A stretch of DNA of 64,000 nucleotides, taken from positions 7,220,840 through 7,284,839 of the forward strand of contig JAYGXS010000008.1 of NCBI GenBank assembly GCA_036362985.1, read 5' to 3'. Each line of letters starts with the position of its first letter. Position 1 is the stretch's first letter. Shown in pieces: positions 46,958-58,617 of this stretch. The notes beneath the pieces are model-generated. The model had not been told where the DNA came from and did no database searches. It worked only from the letters and a program-made list of their open reading frames with translations. The stretch comes from Ligula intestinalis (taxonomy: Eukaryota > Platyhelminthes > Cestoda > Diphyllobothriidea > Diphyllobothriidae). A program made the position numbers and the translations under genes.

Positions 46958-48039
46958 GAAACAACTGAAATGACCTCATCACTTTCTAAGAGACTAGATG
47001 CACTTTGTGACGGACATCACAGGAAAACAACCCATTTAGTGCGCAAACCTTTAGCTGTGCACCAAAAAAAACTCAAGAGAAAAATGGGTTTTTAATATAC
47101 CAATGAGTAACATTACGGTTGCATAAATAGCGTGTGGATAAATGCGTCTTTGAATCCCACAAATTCCTATGGACACGCATTTAACTTTAAAGGACATGCT
47201 ATTAAGGACGCTCAATGTGTTTTTTGCTTTTAAATTGAGTGTTGTTACTAAATAACTGTTGTGAAGTTATGGGTTTGAAACGATTTCGATGTCAGTCACA
47301 TGAAAGTATATCGCGCCTTTTCGCGAAAGGGATACATTTCTTGCTAGCAATTAAAATTTTTCCTTTTTAAGTTAAAGGTAAAGAAGCCATTTTTTATTTA
47401 AAACAACCACTGGATTCCTTTAGAACATTCCCAAAAACGTTTTAATCAATAAAACATTTCCCTTGCATTTTACCTTGTCTGCTATTGTTTTAAACTCGTT
47501 TACTTTACATTTTCACTCAATAGCACGTTTAAAAAATGATGTTTTACTTTTTCTTGTAAGCCCTTTATATTAATGAGATTTATTTTGTAAACAGTCCTTA
47601 GATAATAGGATTTAAAGGCCCAACTACTGTGCATGATTGATGTTTTCGATATTATGCAACCGTTTATTTGCGGCCGCATTTTAACTCTATGAAAAGCCCT
47701 AGAACATTAAGGATGAACAGAATTTCTGCTTACTTAAGGAAAATACTCTTTTTGCAAACAGTCTCGAACTGTGACCTTCTGTAGTTGCGTCTCCTATTTC
47801 GCAAAAATCCCAAGCTGGCCCTGCAAAAGACCATTTTGTAGAATAACTTCCTATATGTTCAATCCTCCTAATGGTTGTTTTCAGTGAGTTACACAACAGT
47901 GGTGGCAAATCAGCCGCATTATAATCATTTAAGAGATACAGAAGACTTAAGGCAAAGTTCCCCAGGTCCAAATTTCAAGATGACAAAAAACAGCAGAATT
48001 TATTGGATGTAAGAAATTTCGAGAGAGTTCTTCAGCTGC
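46958..48039. other. No gene seen
   Basis: AT-rich with no supported feature. The minus frame at 47699-47971 shows no domain. Confidence 0.4.
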
Positions 48040-48512
48040 TACCTCTCATGCCTATCCTTGCCCTTTAAGGGTGGTAACATTTTAAATACCATCAGAAGAC
48101 GCCCAATTAACACAATTGAAAGAACATACTATGCTGCTGAACTCATATTTTGCACCCTACGTAAGCCCTTAATAATCCCTTGTGCAAAGGATGCCTGCCA
48201 CTGTGCGCCACTTCTAATTGAGTTTATGAATGAACATGGATTTTTGGATGGAAGTACATAGAGCGAACGCAAACGCAACTGTCAGTCAGGGCCAAGGCGC
48301 ACTTGCCTAGTTGGTTATTCGAACAGGTGACTAGAACCCCTCGGTCTTCCATCACAAAACACTTGCTAGGTACGGGTCATTCTATGCACCCTTAAACTTC
48401 CTTCCGAGTACCTGTTCGGGCACAAACAGATCGCACCTTGTGCTACCTGGAGGCAGCCTTTATACGGCCCATATACCAGACCTATGTAAACAGTTGGAGC
48501 ACGTGGTTAACC
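48040..48512 (+). pseudogene. PLE-D linker and GIY-YIG remnant
   Basis: Plus strand: PFKGGNILNTIRRRPINTIE, then RTYYAAELIFCTLRKPLIIP and CAKDACH (linker before the nuclease), an altered GIY segment, then after a one-base frameshift YIERTQTQLSVRAKAHLPSW, RSSITKHLLGTGHSMHP, a stop, TSFRVPVRAQTDRTLCYLEA and AFIRPIYQTYVNSW. It matches the minus-strand 63-kb copy segment by segment (NYIG-TQRQLATRATENLPNW; RSSTTNHPLDSGHSVDLN; LLYREAAYLRQGNPTYVSS). The YIGR arginine is kept one residue shifted (YIER). RT is absent. Confidence 0.78.
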
Positions 48513-50139
48513 TAGCTTTGCCTTAGCAACATCCGGCTCCCTGACTTACACAGTCCCTCAACCATCTTTTCACCTTAACTCCTTCTTTTCTTTGTTTTTC
48601 TTCCCACATTGTTTTAACTTGCTCACATTACAAAGAAGCCTCCATATCTTTATCCCATGACCTTCTCGACAATTCTGTACGAATTCAGTTTTGTACTTTT
48701 CTCATGCGTTACTCTTATCATGCAATTAGAGGTAGCAGTTGAAGAGTTCTCATGAAATTTCATGGATCCAAGCAATCCTGCTGATTTTTCCATCTACAGA
48801 CATGCAAAAAACTGTTTGCAATGCAAGGTGAAAATAGGATTGCATTGCTGACTTAACTTTAATGAATAAAAAGATTTTTATTCGCCTAACCTTTCAAGTG
48901 CATGCTTAAATCCATCACCAAAGCCCGCATCAGATAAGGACTTTGCTGGTACAGTGATCATGGTATTTGCAGGATGCGATTATCAAAACAGTGCATGACA
49001 GCTGCACACTATCTCACCGTATCCGACAGTATTTTGGCAGAAACGGGGGTCTTCTCAGTATTTTGGCACTTAAACAAAACGGTGCCTTTATCTGATGTAG
49101 TCTCCATTTATGGATTCAACTGAAACGTCAGCAACTCTTGTTTCAATGATCCGATCTCTATTTTCTTAAGACCTCCTGAATGTCGCATTTCCGGTTGATT
49201 ATAAAGTGACTTCCACAACCGTCAGATGAGAGTACCCTCTCATGAAACTAAAAAACTTACTTTATAAGGTTTTTCGTAAAGTAATGTCAAATTCCCTACT
49301 CACAACCTAAGAATGGATGGCTATATAAATGTTTGGCTGTTAGTGAAAGACATTTAAGGCGTGCTACTTGAAAAAAAATTATTATTTACATAGTTAAAAA
49401 TTTAGAAAATATAAAAGTTTTCAAATACAGAAACCTTATCTAATTTTAAAAAAACACCTGTTTCTCGACGTTTATTTTACATTCCATCCATTTTTTTCTC
49501 AATTTCTCGTTGCGGTGTAGCAGAGCTTTTGTCCTACTATTCACCGTCTTCATTCCTGGGTTTTTCAAAGAGTACCCCAACCAATTTTTGGTTCGGCCGC
49601 CTATTTTACCTTCATGAACTAAATTCCATCGCTCCACGCCTCCTGTGGCACCGTTTGCTCTTTCCTAGAGCTAAGGAGACGACCGTCTCAGCTGAATAAT
49701 TTAGCAGGCCCAGTATGCTGACAGCAGATGTCAACTTGGTCCGCGTAGCTACACGCACATGCACCACAGAAAACATAACCAAGTGCAAGTGGACGTTCCA
49801 CGGGCAATACAGACCATAAATGGGAGTCAGGCTACAGATAGAGATATTTTTGGCTCATATAGTGCACCTTATTAATTTTTCACCTGTTCACAAAGGAACG
49901 CAGAAAATCAGATTTATAATTTCCCCATGGGCTGAATACTTTGCGTTACATGTGTTGCGCGCTGAATGCTCAGCCTCATGTAACCGTGAATACCATATTG
50001 CTGGTAATGGATCAGTTTCATCAACGAAAGGTTTACCCGATATTAATAAAAAAACAACTTATTTTACAAACCAAAATTCACGCACTGCTATTATTGGACT
50101 CCGCGAATGCCATTTCAGTTCACCTTGAACTCATTACAC
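48513..50139. other. No gene seen
   Basis: AT-rich. The minus frame at 49446-49637 (63 codons, lysine- and arginine-rich) has no recognisable domain and is left unassigned. Confidence 0.4.
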
Positions 50140-50975
50140 TCTGATCTCATACAAAATATCCCGCAGAAGTAGTGTGGTCCCCAAATATTACAATATTCGG
50201 ACAACGAGAAGTGAGAATAAAATCAAACGGTTTCCAGCTGTTGCAAGCATTGATCCTCTCGACGGACGAATGGCCCCAAGTAGACTCAGGCCGGAGTTCT
50301 GCTCTACGATCAGACAAAAGAACCTTACTCATTTTGTCCGGTTCCGACATTCCGAAAATAGGATTCTCTCTTAAGGGCGGGGAGATTATATGCGCCAAGG
50401 TGTCTGGTCGGCAGTTGTGTGCTATAAATTCAGCCACCTGCTTTATTCAGACAAACGTCGCTAAGAAGGAGGAGGAGACGGCTGTCTAGAGTATATTTTA
50501 GTCTGGTAGGGATAATAGTGCGACGGCGGACTACGATGGGCTCCACCGTGTGTGTGTGTCGGATAGTGAGATCACATCAACCGCACTCTTCCGCCTCCAT
50601 CTCCCCCACCTCGGTTCGGTTTCGTGGTTAAGTCAAGAAAAACGAAGGTGAAAGAGGGCGTAGGTATGGCCAGAGCCGTCCTCAGACATATTGCCACACC
50701 TGCTGCGGATCCCACGAAGTGAGACTACCTTTAGGAGGCCGTAGTAAAATGACTCAATGCAGCTTGACTTTTCGTCCGCCAGTCAGCCACTCCACACAAC
50801 AAGACACACACATTGAGGTGAATACACGGCCCGACTCTGTTGACAACCATCAACGCCACACCGTTTCGCTCATGATGATAGCTCTGAGTGTGTCAGTACA
50901 GTGCAGTACGACCCAGAATTCCTGTAGCATGTTCACACATGCGAAATATTGATACTATCTCTATAATGTGTATTG
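50140..50975. other. Unassigned, moderately GC-rich block
   Basis: Overlapping frames on both strands at 50147-50489 have no motif. A short (TG)n run lies at about 50551-50562. It may be an old repeat but has no match elsewhere in the window. Confidence 0.35.
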
Positions 50976-51690
50976 AGTAAGGTTGTAATACTGATTACCC
51001 TGTATTCTATTCTGAAGTCATTTCAATCATGATGGGAAGCTGGCTCTTAAACTAGCTTCTTTCTGACTGCGCATTAAACGTATGGACGGTTAGAAGTGAT
51101 TACTTAAGTAGTATGTATTTGTATCACTGATTCTGAGTATCTTTGTAAATTGAAATATACTGTATGGAAAACTTATACGGAAAATTGTTTCGTCTATTCA
51201 TTTGGTAGCGAAAAACGTCCTCTCCAAGTTTTATACTTGACGAAAGGTTATCTGTCGGTTTTAAAAAGCTTCTAAATTGCCGAATAATTTTGAAACCTAC
51301 TGACACCTACACTTGAGTTCAACGTTTAGAAGTTGTGCGCTGTGTACATCATGTTTAAGGAAAAGTACGTTTTTACCTGCTGTTTGAGGAAGAAGTCACA
51401 TAGTTCTCATAAAATGTTGCAACAGATGTGAAACATACCTTCTACATCAAAGGCAGCATTTATAAATTGATGGATACGATGTATTATGAATGAACACCTC
51501 ACAATCGTAAAAAGCTCATAATTATAAACTTTTTGAACTAAAAGATGTCCTTTTCGAAGTATAAAATTTGAAAAAGACGTAATTTTTTACCAACTGAGTA
51601 TAAAAACTATTTTTGTGCATGTTTTCCGTAAAATATATTCAAATTTATAAAGACAATCAAAATCAATAATAAAAACGTATATTACAGTAG
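50976..51690. repeat. Palindromic foldback element, copy 2
   Basis: Colinear with 33430-34120 over its whole length. Examples are TATTCTGAAGTCATTTCA, ATTACTTAAGTAGTATG, TTTAAGGAAAAGTACGTTTT and ATTATGAATGAACACCTCAC, each with a counterpart in the same order at 33.4-34.1 kb. The inverted arms pair with each other (AATTGAAATATACTGTATGG against CCGTAAAATATATTCAAATT). The outer end of the right arm is missing beyond about 51690. Non-coding. Confidence 0.75.
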
Positions 51691-53534
51691 ATTGGCTACC
51701 TCGTGGAATGTGAGAATCGGATTTTGCATGTGTGGTTTAACACACATTTGGGTTATTTATTTTATTCATTGAAGAGACTTGAAGTGCAAAATGCTGTTTA
51801 CTGATTTCAGTTCAGATGCATGTATTGAAACAGAAAAAAGGGGGCCAATTGGGCCCCGAATGCAACATTTCTTGATGCCTAAAATATGTCCTATGTTATT
51901 AAATGCTGTGCACTAAGCTTTCTTCTTCGTACCTGCGTGTTTTGCTATAAAAGAACACTGATAACGACCGCTAAAGTTTTGTATTATGTTTGTTCAAAGA
52001 GCACCAAGCTTTGTATTGCTATCATGAAATTAAACTGAATGCAGTTATGAGATAAGGCATTGTTGTCAATAGTGGATTAGGTTTAGAAAATTCTTTTTTC
52101 CAAATCTGCTCAGTTCTGCGCCATAAATTTCGGTAATAAAATTATACGGCTGTGATTTGTTTTCCCACACCAAAAATAACGCCTGGACACTAGCATACAG
52201 TTGAACATCCAAGACGTGCCGTCACTTTTCTCTCTCAAGATTTCCCGACGTTTTCTATCTAAAGTTCATCATGAACGAACAAAGAAAATTAAAACCAGAA
52301 GGGCAAAGGATTCTCAGTTTTCGCAAAATTGTAGTATACGTGCTGCCAGTTGGTTGTATTTTTACTATCTTTGAACGTAATTTTACTGAAAAATGATTCG
52401 ATCGGGACAAAAAAGCGCGTTCTTTCACTCTCAGCATAAGATTTATTCTCAGTGCTCCGAGAAGTCCAAAAACTGGGGGCACTTTGCCATTTGTGTCTTG
52501 ATCTTACCTTTCAAAAAAGTAAATAACACAGATAGTTGACGCTACATTATCTAATAAAAGTGCTATTTCAAGAGCTAACTTGTTTCTAAAAGCTTTCTGA
52601 CTGATCTTACGCATAGTAATATCTGAATTCTGTTGTGGATGTTCATTTTTCTCGGCAATGAGTTAATATGTTTGGATGATTTTAAAACCATGATCCAAAC
52701 ATGCAGGTGCACTAGAAAGAATGCCCAAGAACTCATTATTCATGTATATTCGTTTCAGGAATATCTTATTTTTGCATGTAAAATATATTCCTTTCTTAAG
52801 CGTTATCGACTGGAACCACTGAAAATCTTAAAGTGTCAACCCCTCATCTGAAACCTGATGTAATCGAAATCCCGAAATAATTACAAAAAATATTTGACGG
52901 AAGGAAAATTTATCGAAGTGTGCATTAAATGATACGTTTAGGGTTGCACGCGACAATTCCATTTAGATCGATTAGTTACTGATCGGTATTTACGCGCGTG
53001 AGCTCACAAAATTGTTTACTTCTTTGACCTGCAGTCAAGCAAAAGTCTGGTTGCCTTAAACGTAATTCAAGTAATGCAGGAACGGAAGTAACAGCTAGCA
53101 ATTCTCATGAAACCGTGTTAGAATACCTACTCGAAATTTTGGGCTGTTTGGTAACAGCCATACATTACACTGCGTGTAATACGGCAGCATATGCATCCAA
53201 TAATTTAAAAAAAGATGCCTTTGCACCGTAATTGTACATCTGCTGTTTTGTTTCCACGGTTTTTTGCATCAATAGGCGTCCTTATATTTAAAACTTAATT
53301 TTACCCAGTGCATCCAATTTCCACTTTGTCGGAAGTTTCCGCCTATCAAAAAAGCGGTTATTTCTAAATAAAGTAATATGCCTTGATGCATCGCAATCTG
53401 CCCTATTTTAAAGAACGACAGTACTTTACCGCTATAAGAAGTTGGGGACCGCAGTGAGGGTTGATTTTGCTGCCCAGGAATTTCCTTGTAAATCCTTAAG
53501 AATCATCAGATAGGCAGTCCACTTTACCTATCGA
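51691..53534. other. No gene; one ribozyme ghost
   Basis: AT-rich. At about 52240-52280 the minus strand has CATGATGA, a short stem and GAAAACGTC, a decayed PLE-A hammerhead (C3 lost, one inserted A). Nothing else is supported. Confidence 0.4.
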
Positions 53535-53820
53535 TGAGTGGAAGAAGATGCACTCGCTGGGACAAGACTTTTATTCGCCTTAAGTTTCGACATCTATCAC
53601 GGATACTTCATCAGGAAAAAACAGAAACATCCCTATCAGTGTCTTCAGTGCTTGCCAGGCATAAAAATACACACACATCTTGTAGCAGGTTTTCACAAAA
53701 GGTGGCCTACTTACTTATATCTCCCGCCTGTACCGAGGCCAAAATCCGCGGTAGAGGGCGATACGATTTGCATATGGGGGTTTTGACAGCTTTGTTAAAC
53801 GTAATTGATTAAATTGTGAA
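53535..53820 (-). mobile_element. PLE-A terminal-repeat relic with hammerhead ghost
   Basis: GCTGGGACAAGACTTTTATT followed by CGCC is the standard terminal-repeat context. On the minus strand CTGATGA (complement of 53608-53614), a stem II and GAAA remain, but stem III reads ACUUA instead of ACGUC, so the palindrome is lost. No coding part is recognised to 53820. Confidence 0.5.
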
Positions 53821-53828
53821 TAAACTCG

Positions 53829-53907
53829 CAGCGTCGGCGGGAGTCGAACCTGCATAGTAGGGAAGGCCTTGACGCAGCCAGTGCTCTACCACTTGAGCTA
53901 CGACGCC
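53829..53907 (-). tRNA. tRNA-like sequence, probably a pseudogene or SINE head
   Basis: On the minus strand the acceptor stem GGCGTCG/CGACGCT pairs fully (one G-U). The D arm GCTC-AAGTGGTA-GAGC is perfect. The T arm GCAGG-TTCGACT-CCCGC has one mismatch and carries a near-consensus B box. The 28 bases between D and T arms do not fold into a normal anticodon arm: the best stem (GGCT/GGCC) puts C, not U, at position 33 and leaves an oversized variable loop, so I give no anticodon. No TTTT terminator follows directly. Confidence 0.5.
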
Positions 53908-54299
53908 ACGCCGTTTGCCGAGAATTTACTCACACTTGGATCGATTTCACCCACCTAACTGTTTTTATTCTGAAAATATCATTCCCAATTTGTAGGAAAG
54001 ACATCCGTTCTCCACTGCTAAAAAATAGGCGCACACAAACACCGAGTGACCACAACTAATGCGTAAGGATCCAACAACATAGCGCCGAATCGTCCCTGAG
54101 TGGGTGGAAAACTTTGGGCAACATCAGACTTCCATTAAAACGTTGCCAGTGGCATGCGCTAATCGCTTCATTGTGTAGTTCAAATAAACAAAGGGAAAAG
54201 AAAAATGGGTTAACAATGGGCACAGTAGGCCAACAGATGTATATAAATAATAAGTTTCATACAGAGAGAGTAAAAATAACAGCTCTATGGAAATAGTAT
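53908..54299. other. No gene seen
   Basis: No supported feature. Confidence 0.4.
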
Positions 54300-54900
54300 C
54301 TTATGTACGCCCACGCATATACCACTAGCCCCGGCAATTTTACCTGCAAAAACGGTGATTATAGAGTTTTGGAGATGAAGAAATAAGATAGACGGACAAG
54401 AAAATTTTTAGAAGTAAGTGTAGAGTGAAAAAATGTAGTCAAAGTTGCTTCCCGCGGCCGCTGGGAGTGAGTTGTTCCACATGTAAATTGAAAGTGTGCG
54501 CAGCGCTTCGCGTGGCGGACTATACTAATCTAACTGCGGAATGGTAAATTGGAACTCTGGTAGGTGAAGTAGATGGCCTCCCAACCATCATTTCAATTTT
54601 TCGGGAAATTCAAGAAACCTGCAATTTGATAACCACATTTTTCCGTAATTATTTAAACGATAATACAGGTTAGGAAAATCTACGGATATGAATCAACAAC
54701 ATTTGTTAAATTATATTCCACAGCATGTTTTTATCTCCCAGACATGAAACTCTACAACCAACGTTTTCGTAGGAAAACATGCAGGGAGTAGGGATTAATA
54801 AGTGGGCCTGCATGAGCTACTTTTGCCGGCTCTGTTTCAAAAGCCCGCGTGGGGACTTCATGCCTACACACGTATGGAAAGAAATTGCGTCAGGACTGTT
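54300..54900 (+). repeat. Unnamed repeat X, copy 1
   Basis: Landmarks: GTGTAGAGTGAAAAAATGTA, CCCGCGGCCGCTGGGAGTG, ACTATACTAATCTAACTGCG, AACCTGCAATTTGATAACCA and AGTAGGGATTAATAAGTGGG. The first four recur in order at 55.33-55.6 kb (same strand). All five recur inverted at 60.60-61.0 kb. Non-coding as far as I can see; the class is unknown. Confidence 0.65.
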
Positions 54901-55324
54901 TTTACAGGGCTTTTTGTCTTTGACTCATAACAATAATTAAGTTGGTTTGGCAGATTTAGTTAATTTAATTGATCCAATTGTGAAAAAGCTCGCGGCATAT
55001 GGCATTATAACATACTTTTCCATTTTCTGTCCATTGACTTTCGTTAAATCCGCCAATATAACGTGGAATTTCCTTTTTTGTTGAGTCCGCTAATAAAAGA
55101 TGGAATATCCCTCAATATACATCAGTATCCTAGGCAACAGGAGTTTTTGTTGATGGATTTGACTACCTTTAGTTCACTGAAACAATTAAAAGTTTCTTTA
55201 ATCGGCAAAGTTAGTTTAAGTAGTGTATCTCATATACACCTAGTCCCAAAACTTTGCCCTAATGAAATGGTGATTGTGTGGGTTTTGGGGGTAGTAAATA
55301 AGAAAGGCAATGAAGGAATTTTAT

Positions 55325-55625
55325 AGAAGTGTAGAGTGGGAAAAACGTAGTTGAATTTGTTTCCCGCGGCCACTGGGAATAATTTTTTCCGCACTTTATG
55401 TGAAGGTGTGCGCGGCCATTCTCACCGCGAACTGTGCTAATCTAACTACAGAATGGTAAGTTGGACCTCAGGTCTGTTGAATTAGATGCCCACTTAACCA
55501 GCATTTCTAACTTTGCAGGAATTTCAAGCAACCTGGATTTTGATAATTGAGTTTTTACGCGATACGCACAACGATAAAACAGAAAAGAAAAGTCTACAGA
55601 TATAAATCAGCAAGATTTCCAAATT
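55325..55625 (+). repeat. Unnamed repeat X, copy 2
   Basis: Begins GTGTAGAGTGGGAAAAACGT and continues CCCGCGGCCACTGGGAATAA, CTGTGCTAATCTAACTACAG and AACCTGGATTTTGATAATTG, colinear with copy 1 about 0.88 kb upstream. A direct, diverged repeat. The 87-codon frame at 55063-55326 between the copies has no motif. Confidence 0.6.
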
Positions 55626-56235
55626 CATTCAGATAAAAAAGCATATAGGAGTTATTAAAATGAAATCCACTGCCTATCCTAATTCCTCACCCATAAAATT
55701 CTTATAACCACCCTTTCCCTAGGTAAAGATTTTGGGACTATGGCTATCTGAGATGCACTACTTAGACCTTTGTTGCCCCTTAGTTTAATATTTTTTATCA
55801 CTTTCACCATAATTAAATATTCTCTTACACTCAATAGCCAATAATTAAATTTTTGACATTATAATACGTAAGATAGTTGGGCGGCGAGGGGTAATGGGGA
55901 GCCCTACGAGACAGCTTTGCGAAAATTTCATTAAAACATCCCCCGTAAAGTGTACTGGGGTCGTATTTAAGCAATTGCCATTGTTGGTAGTTTACGACCA
56001 TATGACCTTTTCGTAAAACATTGTGCTGACCCCTATTTTGACCTGAAGCCTCGTATTATTGACTTTAAGCTCAAAAGTTTACTCACCGATAGCAGCAGCG
56101 CGATTTTTGTATGTTTTTGAGTTGTTTCATATTCAAAAAGTCGTTGGCATTTTCGGTTGACCAATTCAACAATATACAATCAATAGTGCTACCGGGCTTT
56201 TGAAATTATTTGCGTTGTAAATGTGATTTTGTTCG
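55626..56235. other. No gene seen
   Basis: AT-rich with no supported feature. Confidence 0.4.
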
Positions 56236-56930
56236 CAGATTAGGTTAGCTGTATACAGTAGTATTCGGGAGCACGTCCTCTGCTATGTGAGCGGCATCTT
56301 ACCGGCGTAGCTAGGCTTTCTAACAGTGTAGGCCTTTTTGAGATTTTATCGTTGCCAAATATAGCCTCCCCCTCATTTGGATTGAAAGCGACCATCTGGT
56401 TTTTTGAGCATTGGAGGACGAACTCGCCCCTATCTCCACCCACGCAAATCTGGCCCTTTGGGAAGGCAGATGCCGTCTCGGTTGCCGGTGCCTCATACGT
56501 CCTTCAGCTCGTATTGACTTAGCGGCACTGCTTCAGTGATAATGCGACGATCTTGTTTTTTGCACACCGCTATTGTTTTGTGTGGCATGCACGCTCGCAA
56601 GAGCCAATTGGCAACTATAATGGGAGCGCTGATGCGGGCTTCCTTCCGGTATAAAAACAATCGGGGTTGCCCTGCGCTTCGAGTATTTGTTTTTCTGAAT
56701 TTCCTTATTGACTTTGGCCTGAGTTAGGACAGCTGCTTGGGGTTTGGTGCTTCTGCTCTGCAGCCGCTCCTGGCTTTGCAGACATTTTATTCTGCTGAGG
56801 CGCAATTAGATTCTTATCTTCGAGCTCATCTGTCGGGGAGGGATGACAGCTTTGATATGGCTCGTACTTTTTGAAGTTGGCGAAGGTTTCTTTCAGATAT
56901 GATGACTTCTGTGTACACATAACGCAGATG
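56236..56930 (-). other. Unassigned GC-richer block with stacked minus-strand frames
   Basis: Minus-strand open frames at 56705-56920, 56533-56805 and 56240-56443 lie end to end. They contain QQNKMSAKPGAAAEQKHQ and GGDRGEFVLQCSKNQMVAFN. No family is recognised, and I see neither convincing splice sites nor a PLE motif. It could be an old retrocopy, an exon cluster or chance. Confidence 0.25.
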
Positions 56931-58180
56931 CCACTAGCAGATGTAGAAACTTTGGCTTAAACTAGATTATTTTTTGAAATACGGACATCCCATGATATAA
57001 GCTTAAGAAGAGGAGGACTTCTTTGGGAAACATGAAACTTAAATGCGTAGATCTTTGAGACTGAGAAAATGAGCAACAAGCAATTAAAATTTAAAACAGG
57101 CAGAAAACTCAATAATCACCTAACTTAGGCACTGATTGGCAACTGTGGACTATGTCAGTCTGCGCAAATAGGCGCAAGGTGCATTTCGTCATCCCGTCAT
57201 GGTTGTTCGCGGGCGTTAAACTTGCCCTTAAAGTACCTATAGCTGGCATCCTAGTCACTATGCTTGTTGATGCATGCCTCGTCTGAGTGCATTGCTTCCA
57301 GAAAATCATATTATACAGTATAAAATATTAGATTTTGCAAAGAAATCGTACAAGTGTTGCCGAAGACAGCAGAAGTGGCAGGTATTTTTCTGTAAAACAA
57401 GTGCTCGCCTGTAGCACAAATGAAACCGGAAAAAGTTTACAAATATTTTTCAGAGTTTTTCCAGAGCAATGCACTTCTCTAATTCTAGTCAACGTATTTG
57501 CGTAGTATTCTCCTTCCCCGTGTCCACAGCCTAGGCCGCCATTCTACAGGCAATATGATAGCTATAAGACTTCCCATGTGATTACTTTTTGGGCTTAGCT
57601 GTCCTGCAATTCTTTTGAAAGTCGCTCACAAAAGTGTCAGGAAACATTGAATAGATGCTTGCGCCTATTACTTACAGTGCACCATTCTTGCATTACTTGG
57701 TAAGCATGGATTTTCTAAAGGTCAAGCAGGGAAATATGCGTTCACTAAATGGGCCTTTTCAGTCAGTTTGCATTGCGTCCATCCAAGTTTTGTAGCAGTA
57801 AAGAAATGACCTTTATTGAAAAGCATAAATACTGTAGCTTAAAAAGTAGTATTTTCTGAAATAAAAATAATCAATTTTTACTGAAAACCTGTTTTACAGA
57901 TTACGGCAATGTTACCAATCACGCAAATCATGTTAAATATAAAAAGCCTGCATTAAACAGAAAAAATAATAAAGAATAGTACCACGTTTTTTTGAAAATT
58001 TCAAAACAATTTTCGTGTCCGAGTTATGGGCAAGGATAAAAAATATCTTCAAGGCCATCTGCCGAAAAGCTGAATTTATTTTTAAATTCAAGTGCAATTC
58101 GGGGCTGTTTTCCTTCGTTTACCATGCATGGAATGAAAGATCCTTTTCGGGTTTCTGAGATTCCAAACACTTTAGCAAGC
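56931..58180. other. No gene seen
   Basis: AT-rich. The 66-codon minus frame at 57109-57309 is unassigned. Confidence 0.4.
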
Positions 58181-58617
58181 GAAATTAACAACCTCAAACA
58201 TGAGAGCAAGTAGGTGCAATCGTTGGGGACAAGCGTCTTGATCGTCCGACGTTTCGGATTCCGCCGCGCGGATCTATCGTCCCAGACAAAGGCACAAACG
58301 GGTAATTCGTACGGGCTCCGAGTATCTAAGCAAATGCAACAATCTGCCCAACCTGTCCACATTCACTGCTAAGGGCTCAGTTTGGCCGAAACGGTTGGCC
58401 ACCCAGGGAGCGCACAGGTGAACGTGTCTCTGCACTAACATCAGCGTCAGGAAGCCAGATGACTGAGCATTCATCAAGTCCACGTCCAGCACGGCTAATG
58501 ACAGTTCAACAGGTCACGGCCTGCGCGCCCCAGTCATTAGCGCACAGGAGCGCGCATTTTTTCTCGATGCGGAGGAAAGTCTTTAACTGCCATGCGTGTG
58601 CAGTAATGCAGCGACTG

